Assembly: GCA_026770585.1 (NCBI GenBank)
Contig: MU646670.1
Location: 264,774 to 286,306, forward strand
Length of the DNA stretch: 21,533 nt
Direction of reading: 5' to 3'
From: Baffinella frigidus
Lineage: Eukaryota; Cryptophyceae; Cryptomonadales; Baffinellaceae
Positions 6,127 to 16,500 of this stretch are shown here, in pieces. The notes under the pieces were generated by a model. It was given only the letters and a program-made list of their open reading frames with translations, made no database searches and was not told where the DNA came from. A program made the position numbers and the translations under genes. Position 1 is the first letter of the stretch. The number at the start of each line of letters is the position of its first letter.

Positions 6127-6590
6127 GGCTCTAGGACTCCTTATGAGCGAGGCCCCTCTGTACACAGTACGAAGCTTCGTAGACCTATCCATGGCCCTAC
6201 ATAGTGGTCCTGTACACAGTAGGCCTATCTATGGCCCTACATAGCGGTTCTTATGAGTGAGGTACCGATGTACCTTCCGGGGTGCCTCGCGCATCAGGAG
6301 GCGCATCCCCCCATGACCCTACAGTAGGCATATCCCTTAAGTGGCGAGTAGGCTCATACGCCCTACCGTAGTGCCCTAGGACCTGCCTAGGACCTGTGGG
6401 GGGACCTTGAAGACCCCCTCGCCACTTAAGGACTATCCCTTACGTGGCGAGTAGACGCATTCGCCCTATGGTAGGGCCCTAGGACCTGCCCAGGACCCCT
6501 TGGCAGTCAAATTTGACTGTCTCGCCACATCAGGGACACTTAAGGCCCTACGGGGGGCGTGGCTCCTGATGAACGAGGAACCCCTGGAGA
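6127..6590. mobile_element. Nested S-element ends and V repeats
   Basis: At least four S ends can be seen (near 6135, 6240, 6280 and 6560) together with two V units (6330-6400, 6428-6530). The stretch near 6163-6250 is itself a local tandem duplication of GGCCTATC-ATGGCCCTACA. There is a perfect 16-bp palindrome, CAGTCAAATTTGACTG, at about 6504-6519. No gene. Confidence 0.6.
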
Positions 6591-6628
6591 GCCGTACGGC
6601 GGTCTTAGGTTGGAAGAGGGGGGCTTTT

Positions 6629-6797
6629 AAACCCTAAACCCTAAACCCTAAACCCTAAACCCTCAACCCTCAACCCTCAACCCTAAACCCTCAATCCTCA
6701 ACCCTAATCCCTAAAACCCTAAACCCCAAACCCCAAACCCCAAACCCTAAACCCTAAACCCCAAACCCTAAACCTTAAACCCTGAACCCTAAAGCCT
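6629..6797 (-). repeat. Telomere-like array, CCCTAAA on plus strand
   Basis: About 24 degenerate units: CCCTAAA, CCCTCAA, CCCCAAA. On the plus strand it ends with CCTAAAGCCTAG, which could act as an acceptor for a tiny plus-strand exon at 6800-6837. Confidence 0.85.
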
Positions 6798-6799
6798 AG

Positions 6800-6837
6800 G
6801 TTGTTTGTTGAGTGTGCGATGAGTGAGGGTGGCGAAG
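6800..6837 (+). CDS. Possible 38-nt micro-exon after a telomere-like array
   Basis: The plus strand shows AAGCCTAG, one base, 12 codons LFVECAMSEGGE, one base, then donor GAAG|GTATGT, a strong consensus. It copies the layout of the minus-strand exons (C-rich telomere-like repeat, acceptor, short exon, donor) on the opposite strand. It is too short to judge by content. Confidence 0.2.
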
Positions 6838-7455
6838 GTATGTACATCGACGTAGGTGTTGCCTGGATATTTCGGGCCACTGACGTTTGACTCCTGCGTT
6901 CCAATAAACGCTTTACATGTACACACATTCCTGGAGCGAACTAGAGTAAGTCCTCCAGCCCCCTCCGACCTCGCAGCGCTACAGACGTACATACGCCCCC
7001 CCTCGGCCACTTCGAAACACGCTCAGTCGGAGTCAGACGATTCTTCATCGTCCTCAACTCCTTGAACAGCCGGGCTTTTCAAGGAAGCTTCCTTGAACAG
7101 CCGGGCAGCCTCCTCCCATTGCCTCTGCTCTGCCGCTTCGCACGCCTAGAGAGAAGCGTTTGTCACTGCGCGTTTCTTAAGGCTCAAAGATTTTTGTATC
7201 ACTCAACTCAAGGCTCAAGGGCCTCATTTAGGACCTGTATCGAGAGTAATAAAGAAGAAGAAGAAGACTACGCGTTTGAGTTTTGGTTGCATGTAAGTGG
7301 TTTTCGCAGCTACTATTTCAGAAAAGGCATCGTCTCTCGATCGGGAGGTGGAGAAGTCGTGTGGCAGCATCACGAGACGTTCGAGTATTTTGCCTGCGCA
7401 GGGCCTGCGCATGGAGCCAAGCCCTTGCAGGACCACAGAAACGCGTTGCTCGCAG
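6838..7455. other. No confirmed gene; possible 3' end of the large gene
   Basis: On the minus strand this follows exon 13. The frame APLLFVIDCEQRVSV and the frame KILERLVMLPHDFSTS (7320-7410) are open but cannot be tied to exon 13 with confidence. The plus strand has AATAAA near 7247, with no gene to serve. No minus-strand AATAAA was found close to the stop. Confidence 0.35.
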
Positions 7456-7463
7456 TCAATCAC

Positions 7464-7564
7464 GAAAAGGAGTGGAGCGCGCCTTGAGGGTCGCGTTGTG
7501 CCTCGCCATGACGTTCTCGTGCGCAGCGTCCATCGCCACCATCCGCCTCTCGTGCGTCCCCGCC
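7464..7564 (-). CDS. Exon 13 of the GTPase-SecA-like gene
   Basis: The minus strand shows acceptor CCCGGACAG at 7565, one base, 33 codons reading AGTHERRMVAMDAAHENVMA and RHNATLKARSTPF, then either donor TTTC|GTGATT or direct reading into CGT GAT TGA (stop at 7456). It is helical and charged, as expected for the tail after a SecA motor. The phase fits exon 12 (AG plus G). A continued gene would need an acceptor such as GCGCAG near 7405, giving RKILERLVML; I cannot decide between the two. Confidence 0.65.
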
Positions 7565-10500
7565 CTGTCCGGGAAAAGGGGGCTCGGTCATGGCCTAAGT
7601 GGGTCGGGTCGGGGAGCTCATCCGTGGATTGTTCCCATCCCCTCAAGAGTGAGGTGGGCGTGGTCTTCGATGTGAGTGTGATACAAAGCACCAAAACACC
7701 TTGTCCGCGCATAAGTCAAAACGGCCACTTCGCTGACGCGTCAGCTGTAGGGTCGAGCTGACTTGCCATGGAGCCGCCGGGAACACGTTTGCATCACACC
7801 ACTCCAAGATCACCACCTGCGAGGTGTGCTGAATACACCCGTTTGGCGACAAACACACCGCTTGAACCCCCCTCAGCGGCTGTTCGTAGCCTCCACGGCC
7901 CTTAAAGACCCAAGTGCGGCTTACAGGGGTACCTCGCTCATTAAAAAACGCCCCCCCCCCCCCCCAGGATCACTGTAGGACCCTAAGAACAGGCCTACTG
8001 TAGGGTCCTAGAGTGGGGCGGTTTCTCATGAGCAAGGCACCTCTGTACAACTCACATACCTGTCTACATGTACAGAGGTTCCTCGCTCACAAGATGACTC
8101 AGCAGAATCGTCTAGAGCCAATCTGGTAGGACTTGGCCAAAGCGAACTTCGAACTAGCGAGATTGCGAACTTCTAGATGGACTCTTTTGGACATGTAGTG
8201 TTTTAAATTCAAATTTTGCAGTACAAATCGGTGTTTACTAATAATTACGGTCCATCTAGAAGTTCGCAATCTCGCTAGTTCGAAGTTCGCTCTGGCCGAG
8301 TCCTACCAGATTGGCTCTACCGCCCCCTAGACGGTTCTGCTGAGTCTTTCCATAGAAGGGCGAGGTGTCCGGTTAGGGCGGGATTGGATCAACCCTAAAG
8401 GTCATAAAGTTGTTGCGACCGTTTCCAACTAAGAGGATCCGGTTTGGGGCTTCGGGCCTGGGGTGCACCTGCACTCCGCGAGGTACTCATCCCACGGCTT
8501 CTCCTGCGCCGAGAAGCGTTTCTCGGACGCGCCAAGCGGCTTGATGTCCTCTTCGAAGATGATCTGAATTGGTCCAGTGTTCAGGGTTCAGGGTTTAGGT
8601 TGAAGGGTTTGGGGTTTGGGGTTTAGGGTTTCGGGTTGAGGATTCAGGGTTCAGGGTTTAGGGTTTAGGGTTCAAGGTTCAGGGTTCAGGGTTCAGGGTT
8701 CAGGGTTCAGGGTTCAGGGTTTAGGGTTTAGGGTTTAGGGTTCAGGGTTCAGGGTTTAGGGTTGAGGGTTTAGGTTTTAGAGTTTGGGGTTCAGGGTGTA
8801 GGGTTCTGGGTTCAGGGTTCAGGGTTCAGGGTTTAGGGTTCAGGGTTCAGGGTTTAGGGCTTAGGGTTTAGGGTTCAGAGTTCAGTGTTTAGGGTTGGGT
8901 GCAGGGTTGAGGGTTTAGGGTTTAGGGTTTAGGGTTGAGGGTTCAGGGTTTAGGGTTCAGGGTTTAGGGTTTAGGGTTTAGAGTTTAGGGTTTCGGGCTT
9001 CGGGCTTCATGGGGTTAGGGTTTAGGGTTTAGGGTTTAGAGTTTAGGGTTTAGGGTTCAGGGTTTAGGGTTTAGGGTTTAGGGTTTAGGGTTCAGGGTTC
9101 AGGGTTTAAGGTTAAGGGTTTAGGGTTCCAGGTTCCGGGTTTAGGGTTTAGGGTTCCGGGTTTGGGGTTCAGGGGTTGGTTCAGGGTTCAGGGTGTGTGG
9201 CTCAAGGTTGTGGGAAAGGGTTTGGGGCTCAGGGTTCCACCACGAGGGATCGGGAGCAACCGTTGACGCGCGTTAGCGACTAGCGCAGATCACATCAGTT
9301 GCTTCTCTTGTATTGCAACAGATTGTTCAGGCCGGTGGACCTAGGACCGTGGACTGTCAATAAGGAGTCCCTTCTTCTGTCGCAAAATATCCACCAAATC
9401 CTCCGCACCTCTACGAACAAGGTCCACGAACAAAATCCAGCTGAGCAGGCTTATGTGCATTCGGGATGTTTCCCACCCTACCCCTGAAATCTCCAAGTTG
9501 ATCCGAAAGAGGTGTCAAGTGGGGACATCCCCAAATTCCCTGTCCACCTCCACGAACAAGAGTTACAACTCCACGAACAAGTGTTGTCGGGCTAAGACAA
9601 TCCACACCTTCTCTGCACGCCACACATCGGGCTACGAAGAATTTTCTGCCCAAATCGGGCCACCTTTCCGTTACTTTATCCATAGGACCCCCCCCTATGT
9701 CCCTACGGATTGCCTGCCGTAGGGTCCTAGGTCGTATCGCTCAGGGGTTATTCAAAATCCCTTCGAAGTCCGCTGTGTGGCCTCCACGGCTAGGCTCTCT
9801 GCTCCTTCCACGAACAAGCGCGGTCATGAGGTCGGGCTCATAACCTTGCGCGCGGAGCCTGGATCGTCCTGGCGGCACGTGCGCCCCAGGATCTGCTTCT
9901 CCTCGGAGTCGTCCTCCGGAAAAAACGTGATGATCACGTGCGCTCCTGTCCCACAGGAGGCGGGCCAAACACCCCTTTTAAAACCCGGGGAGCTGTGGAA
10001 GTCAGGTAGTGTGTAGTAATGTTCATATGTTTGGTCACGTGTCCGCCCGCGTTTCAGGCGGACACGTGACCATTGTGTACACACCGCCTACAATCGACAT
10101 TTAAAAAGGGTGCTCGGGTAGCCTCGTGTTGTGCCGCGCAGGGTGGGTCCTGGTGAGGACGCGGCGGTTTCGAGTGGCGGGGTTTCTTGGTTCACGGATC
10201 GGACTGAGCAGACAGGTCAACGGGTGTCTGGGGCGCGTCCACTGCTCCACGTGAAGCGTTGCCTCGCTTGAATGCAGGTTGTGGTGTGCGGGCCGACGTC
10301 GAGCCACAGAGCAGAGATGGCAGAAAGGACTCGCGTACCTGCAAACCACCCCCCTAGACGGTTCTGCCGATTTCATACGCAAACACTTATAATTTATAAA
10401 CTGGATTCAATGAAATTTACCACACAGAACGATCTTTACTAGTAATATTAAAGAAAACGTGTAGTAATTTTGATTGAAACCCAGTTTATAGATTGTAAGT

Positions 10501-13500
10501 GTTTCCATATGAGATTGTTTGCACGGAAGGGCGAGGTGTCCGGCTATGGCGGTATCGAATCAATCCCAAGTCCTAAAGGTGGTGCTTCCTCCCGACCACT
10601 TAGCAGCCACCGGGGGCTTCACAGATGCAGTTAATCTAAACTATTTGCACTAGAATCTTATCCATTACTGCTGGATTATGACCGCGTTTCCCCTGGTATC
10701 CGGGGGGAAAGGAACTTGGCCGCTGCCAAGTGGGGGAGACTTGTCCTAGAGGAGCTTTTTGGCGTTCTAGTCTTACAAGACCTAGGACTGGGACCTAGTC
10801 TTACAAGACCTTCACGGAAGGGAATGGATGGTGTTTCCGCCAAAAAGGGCCCACGGCGCCTGCCAGTGTTTCCTTCACAAGCCTGCCGGCCGGGATGGTG
10901 GTGAGCACCTCCGTCGCTGATGAGGCCTGAGCTGAGGCACACGAAGTCCGTTCCGCGGCCATAGGACCTGCGGGTCAATCGGGATTTCAAGAATGGCACC
11001 CCCCCCCATAGCGGACTTCGATGGGATTTTGAGTAACCCCTAAGTGATAAGACCTAGGATCCTACGGTAGGCAACCTGTAGGGGCATAGAAGGTTCATAC
11101 GGATACGGTAACGGAAAGTCGGCCCGAAATGGGCCGAAAATCCCTTTGTAGCCCGCTGTGTAGACCGGCCCGGATCGACTGCGCCTAGGATACTTTGGGG
11201 CGTCTAAAGTCAAAGCAAGTCACCACAGGAATGCCGCACGGAGAATCAAGGCATATGATGTGGAATTTACGTGAGTCTGCCTCCTGACCCCCCCTTCGGA
11301 CTTTGCTACACACGCGTTCCTCCCCAAGCGTGGAGTTGAGTGATCGAAAAGTCCATGAGCGTTAATACGGGCCCGCCTTGGGTCCGCAGGCCCATACTCG
11401 CAAACCCTTCGCCACGCCTGAAACCCCCATGCACATCCATGGCGCTGATGGATCTCATCGAGCCTTGGCGAGAAGAGTGTGCAGCAGCCCCAGCACAGCT
11501 AAGCCCACTCTGAACACTAAGCTGGATGAGTCGGACTCGGCGCTGAACCGGACAGAGTTTGTACCAGGACGGGGTGAAGGACCTGCACACCACCCCCTAG
11601 ACGGCTCTGCCGAGTATTTCCACGGAGGGGCGAGGTGTACGGCTATGGCGGGATTGCATCCAGCCTAAAGGTCCTAACGGGACATACTTGGTCATAAGGG
11701 TGACAGTGTAGGGTCGGAAGGCCTTGAGCACCACGGACTTGCGCTCTTCGTTCTCGAGCTGGTCCGTGAGGAGCTGCGGCGGAGAGTAACTGCGAGCAGA
11801 GGGTTGTCCAAAAATCGGCCATTCAAACTTCCGACCAGGAATTCAAATCTGGAGGAATTCAGACAAGTCGACAAAGAGATCGTGCCAGGTTCAGCGGTAA
11901 GAAAGGCAATCGAGACCAGCAGACAGACGTCAAGGAGGCGTTCGATTCAAGGCGGGTATTTCGAGAAAACCTTGGAAAGTCGGGCGGAGAACGATGAAGC
12001 TCGAGATTGAAATGTTGCAGCCTCTTCAGGTCGGCGAACACGATCAGAACCGCCCTCCCCTTCTTCAGCTCCTCCAACATCTCGTCCTTGAGCACATCGA
12101 AGTAATCCTCCATTTCCCCCTCGAGCTTCCCTCGCACCGTCTTCCTTCTCACCACCTTGGTCTCCTTCGCGTCGCCGCCTCGCCCGGCGTTGAGCGACTT
12201 CTTGCGGAACGTGCTTGGGAGGAACGTGCGCCGCTCGAAGAAGTACTCCTTGAGCAGCGCGTTCTGCTTCTCCGTGAGGCAGTCGAGCGTCCCCGTCATT
12301 CCGAGTGCAAAGGCGTAGTACCGAGGGATCTCCGAGTAGGCCAACGCGCCACAGGCCATCATCACCCCAACCGAGGATGAGGCCCACGTTCCTGATTCCA
12401 AGAGTTTGGCGGGATCGAGTTTCCTCCTGTCACACTCATAGAAGTAGGTGAACGACGTCACGTAGCCGTAAAATAAAGAGGCGGTGGGGACCCGAGTCGT
12501 TGGGTGCGTGTACACAATGCTGCCGCTGTGCACATCGAAAGCATACTGACCCTTGCCCCCATAAAAGTGTGGAGCGCGACCGTCTACAGGGAACTGAGAG
12601 ACGTCGTCGAGGATGCTGTCGAGCTCCGAATCAAGAAACGAAGCCAAGTTCGGGAACTCGCTCAGGAGCGTCTTGGTGGACCCGTGCTCGCGCAACCTCA
12701 CGATGCTATCCTGCCGCCGCGACTTGCCCAAGGTGCCACGGTGCTGCCACACGTGCAAGAGCAGGTTGAAGCCTGGCTTCGCCCCCCCAGCTTTGACTTT
12801 CAGAAGCTGGAGCGGGGTGTACGGGGCGCCGTAGAACTCGTCGCTGAAAAACACGTCCACCTCGTCAAGGAGTAGGACCTTTCGCCGAACTGGTGGAGGC
12901 GAAGGGCACTTCCCGAGATTCTTGAGACTCAACAAGGCTGTTGCAACAAGGCTTTTCGGTGCGGTGTCCCCGCTGGCAGTGGTTTTCTGGCGCAAGAATT
13001 GGTCAAACGTGTTAAGAATGTCGGGCGTATCGACTCCACTTCGCATGATGTGGCCGGAAAGGCGGAAGAAGTCTGAGTAAAAAATGAAACTCTTCACCTT
13101 GAAGAACCGGAAGAGTTCCGCAAACTGTTGGTGGTCCCGCGCAGAGAGGTAGGGGCTGTAGCACACGACATCGACAGAGAAGCCGAGCAGAGAGAGAAGC
13201 ACCGCCGTGAACCCCAGCGCCACCGACTTCCCCTCCCCGGTGTTGATCTGGATCAAGTGGTTCTCTAGCGCCGCCTCGTCGAGCCCGAGCAGCCGGCACA
13301 CCCCGAGGATCTGCGTGTTGTGCGGCTGCAGCACCTTCTTCCGCTCTGACAGGTGCGGCTTCCCAAGGCACGAGAGGTACGTCCACGCGCTCGCGACCAG
13401 CCCGAACAGCAGCCCGAACTTCGCGCAGTGCTGGTTAAGCTGCCCCGCGTGCGGAGCCAGCTCCGTGGCCAGTGCGACAACCCTCTGCCGAAGCTCCCCC

Positions 13501-16500
13501 TTCGGGTAGGCCCTGAGCCCTTGGATGATTTTGTTCACCTCTGCGCTGTACACCTCGTTGTACGCCTCGAAGACGGTGGCGAGGTTGTCGTTGAAGGGGC
13601 GCGTCGGCCTGCACTCCATCGTCGCCAGCGCCGACGCGAACGAGACGCTGCCAGCCTTGGCGTTGAACAGCTCGATGCTGAACGTCGCGAACGCCGGGAA
13701 CATCGTGAGGATGCCGCGCGCCGCTGTCGCCACAGGCTCCTCCTTGTCCAGGGTCTTCTGCATGATCGAGGCGCCCACCAAGTGCTGGACGTCGTCCGCC
13801 ATTTTCTCCAGCAGACTCTTCTCCATCCACCGCTTGTACCGATCGGTGACCCCCAGCTCCACGGCAACCGCGTATCCCTTGATCAGCATCCTCGCAACGG
13901 TCTCTTCCGCCTCCGTCGTCATCCCATCGGAACGCGCGACCGTCAACCTCTCACGGGCTTCAGACAGACACTGCTGGATCGCGTCTTGGGCTCTAACTTT
14001 CAGCGACTCCATCACAGCCTCCATCTTGCCAAGGAACGCTTTCTCCAGCAAAGGCATCAGCCGCATGAGGTCTTGCACCGACGTGAAAACCAGGAAGTCG
14101 GGGTGGTCAACGCCACTCTGCACCTCGCGTTCAGCCTCACCGAGGAGAATCTGGACATGCCGCGTCGTCTCCGTCTGGATGTTGTCGGTATCCAGCGCGA
14201 CCCAGTCCTGCAGCGCCGTCGCCATCGCGCGCAGCGTCTTGAGGTTGAACAGCAGTTTGGAGTAGTTTTTGGCTGCGATGAGGCTCTGGATCTCCGAGTC
14301 ACTCTGCAGCTCGTCAACGCGCGCCTTCACTCTTTCCACCACGTCCGCCAGCACATCACTCCCCCCTCCCACGAGCTGTTCGAGCTCTGTAAAGGACTCA
14401 ACCAGCGCGTCGCAGTTTCGCAGAAACTCCTTTGTGTCGAGGATGGCATCGATCCGCTTCCTGATAGCCTCACGCCCAGCCACCGCATAGCAGCCCCACA
14501 GCTCTTTCAGAACCTGGCGCTCCTGCTCCGCCGCGTGCTGCATGCGCGCATCCAACCGCGTCTGAGCCGCCGCGCGATGGCCCTCCAAGCCACAGAGAGC
14601 TTTCGAGAGAGACTTTTTGATCGCCGTGTACTCCCCCCCCTGCGAGGCGAGCATGCCAGGTGGGAGGTGCCGTGCCAGAACGCCGACCTCCACGAACTTC
14701 TCGTGGGTCGACATGTCGACCCGTGACCCCAGCTCAAGCGACCCCCCGTAAATCTGCGCCCGCACGCCGTCCTTGAACACCTCCAGCAAGATTCTCAGCG
14801 CCTCGATGTGGTGTTCCACCAGACTGTCCACGGAGTCCTCCACCAGCTGCGCGCGCTCGCGCTGGAGCGCTGCAACCATGTCCGGCGCGCGCGGCATCAG
14901 CCGCACGGCATCCAACGTGGTCCACAGCGCGCCCACGTCGCCAAACGCGCGCAGCCTGTCCTCGACGTTGAGCCCGCAGCCCGCTTCCTTAAGCAGCACT
15001 CGCAGGTTCTCGCCGAGCCAGCGCTTGAACTCGTCGAGCTGCCCCCTGATCGCTGACGCCGTGTGGGTCACCACCATCGTTCCGACAGCCTGCTGGTACT
15101 CCTCAGCAACCGTGCGACGACACTGCGCCTCGACGGCCTGCAAGTCGTGCTGGTCCCGAAAGAGGAAACGCACTGCGGGATCTGGAGAGACCGAACCAGC
15201 CTGCTGCTCGCCGCGACTCAGCGTCTGGGCGTGAAGTTCGTCGAGAAAGCGTGACATCTTTGACCGCGAAGGCTCCGCCGCGAATCGAAGAGACGTGAGA
15301 GGAGCGCCGTCGGCCTCCGTGAAGTACTCGAAGAGGAGCCCCTGCTGCGCCACCAACCTCTGCTGCACGCACACACCGACCTCCGCCGTGAAGTGCTGGA
15401 GGATCTCGTCAAACTCAGCCTGCATCGCGGTCTTCTGACGTCTCTGAAACACCGACTCCTCGTCGCGAACGAGCGCCACAAGGTTGTCCACGAAACGTGC
15501 GGCGGAAAAGTCGGTCCCCACCATCGCGTCGGGCAAGGCCTCCTGCGCCCGCTGCAGCAGTGAGAGACTCGTCCAGATCTTGCCCCGCCCGTCCGGCGAG
15601 AAATCGGTCTTGCACTCATGCACTACCGCGGTCCAACTCTCCATCACCGTTCGGACCGTGGCAACGATCCGATCGAAGCACTGCGTCACCGTCTCATGCT
15701 GGACCACCTTCAGCGACTGGCACACGTCGAACAGCGTTTGCGCCTCCGAAAAGTGCCCCCCGCGCATGCTGGCGGCGATCCGATGCGAAGCGAACTCAGC
15801 CAACGTGCGCACAAACTCGCGGTCGTCGGCTTTTAGCGGAGTCCCAAACGCGCCCCCCCCCTGCGTCATTGTCTGCAACTGCATCAAACGAGACAGCAGC
15901 TCCCCCCCCCCGACCGTTTCGTCGCCGCGTCTCAACGGATCGAACTTCAAAACGTGCCCTTCGAACCCACCGAGGGATATTCCGTGCTGTTGGAACGCGC
16001 TCGCCATGTTGCTCACGAGCGTCGGGAGCGGCAACGTGCCGCCGGACTTGGTCACGCAGAAGACCACGCTCGGCAAGCACGCCACCAGGTTCTCTCTGCC
16101 GACAAAGAGCGCCTCCATCACCTTGACCGTTTCACGCATTGCATTCCCACGGCCGGACCGAAGGGAGGAGGCGTCCACGACGACCACGACGACCAGCCCC
16201 CCCGCCTGAGAGGCCGACAGGAGCCTGCTGAGGTTCACGGCGTTGGCGATGTTGACCTCCGCGCCCTTGGTGTCCCCGAACCCCGGCGCATCCCACACGA
16301 CCACTTCCCCCGAGCCGATGTCAATCGGGCGCAGCACCGCCGTCATGGATTCCGTCCCGTGGCCGATTTCCGTCACCGGCTCCCGGGGCCCGCCCTCGGC
16401 GGGCGTCTGCACGCGGAGCGAATCCCGGTCCACGCCAAGGCCGTCCGCCTCCTCCGCGCTGAGCCGCACGAGCGTGCACCCGGCGAGAGAGTTGACGAGC

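Noticed and set aside
7380-7475. A von Willebrand A domain at the end of the large gene
   Set aside because: LLFVID is suggestive, but the DxSxS metal-binding motif is missing and the frame does not join exon 13.
7062-7712. Open frames on both strands around 7.1-7.7 kb as independent genes
   Set aside because: They are long by chance in GC-rich sequence; the only segment with coding character is the 33-codon exon 13 in a third frame.
11859-11970. C-terminal 37 residues of the unspliced exon 8 frame
   Set aside because: They follow a donor whose use restores the SecA motor across exon 9; the read-through tail has no similarity to the family.
13353-14726. 457-codon plus-strand open frame
   Set aside because: It is the complement of the helical part of exon 8; its His/Arg/Leu-rich text and lack of any domain mark it as a shadow of GC-rich minus-strand coding sequence.
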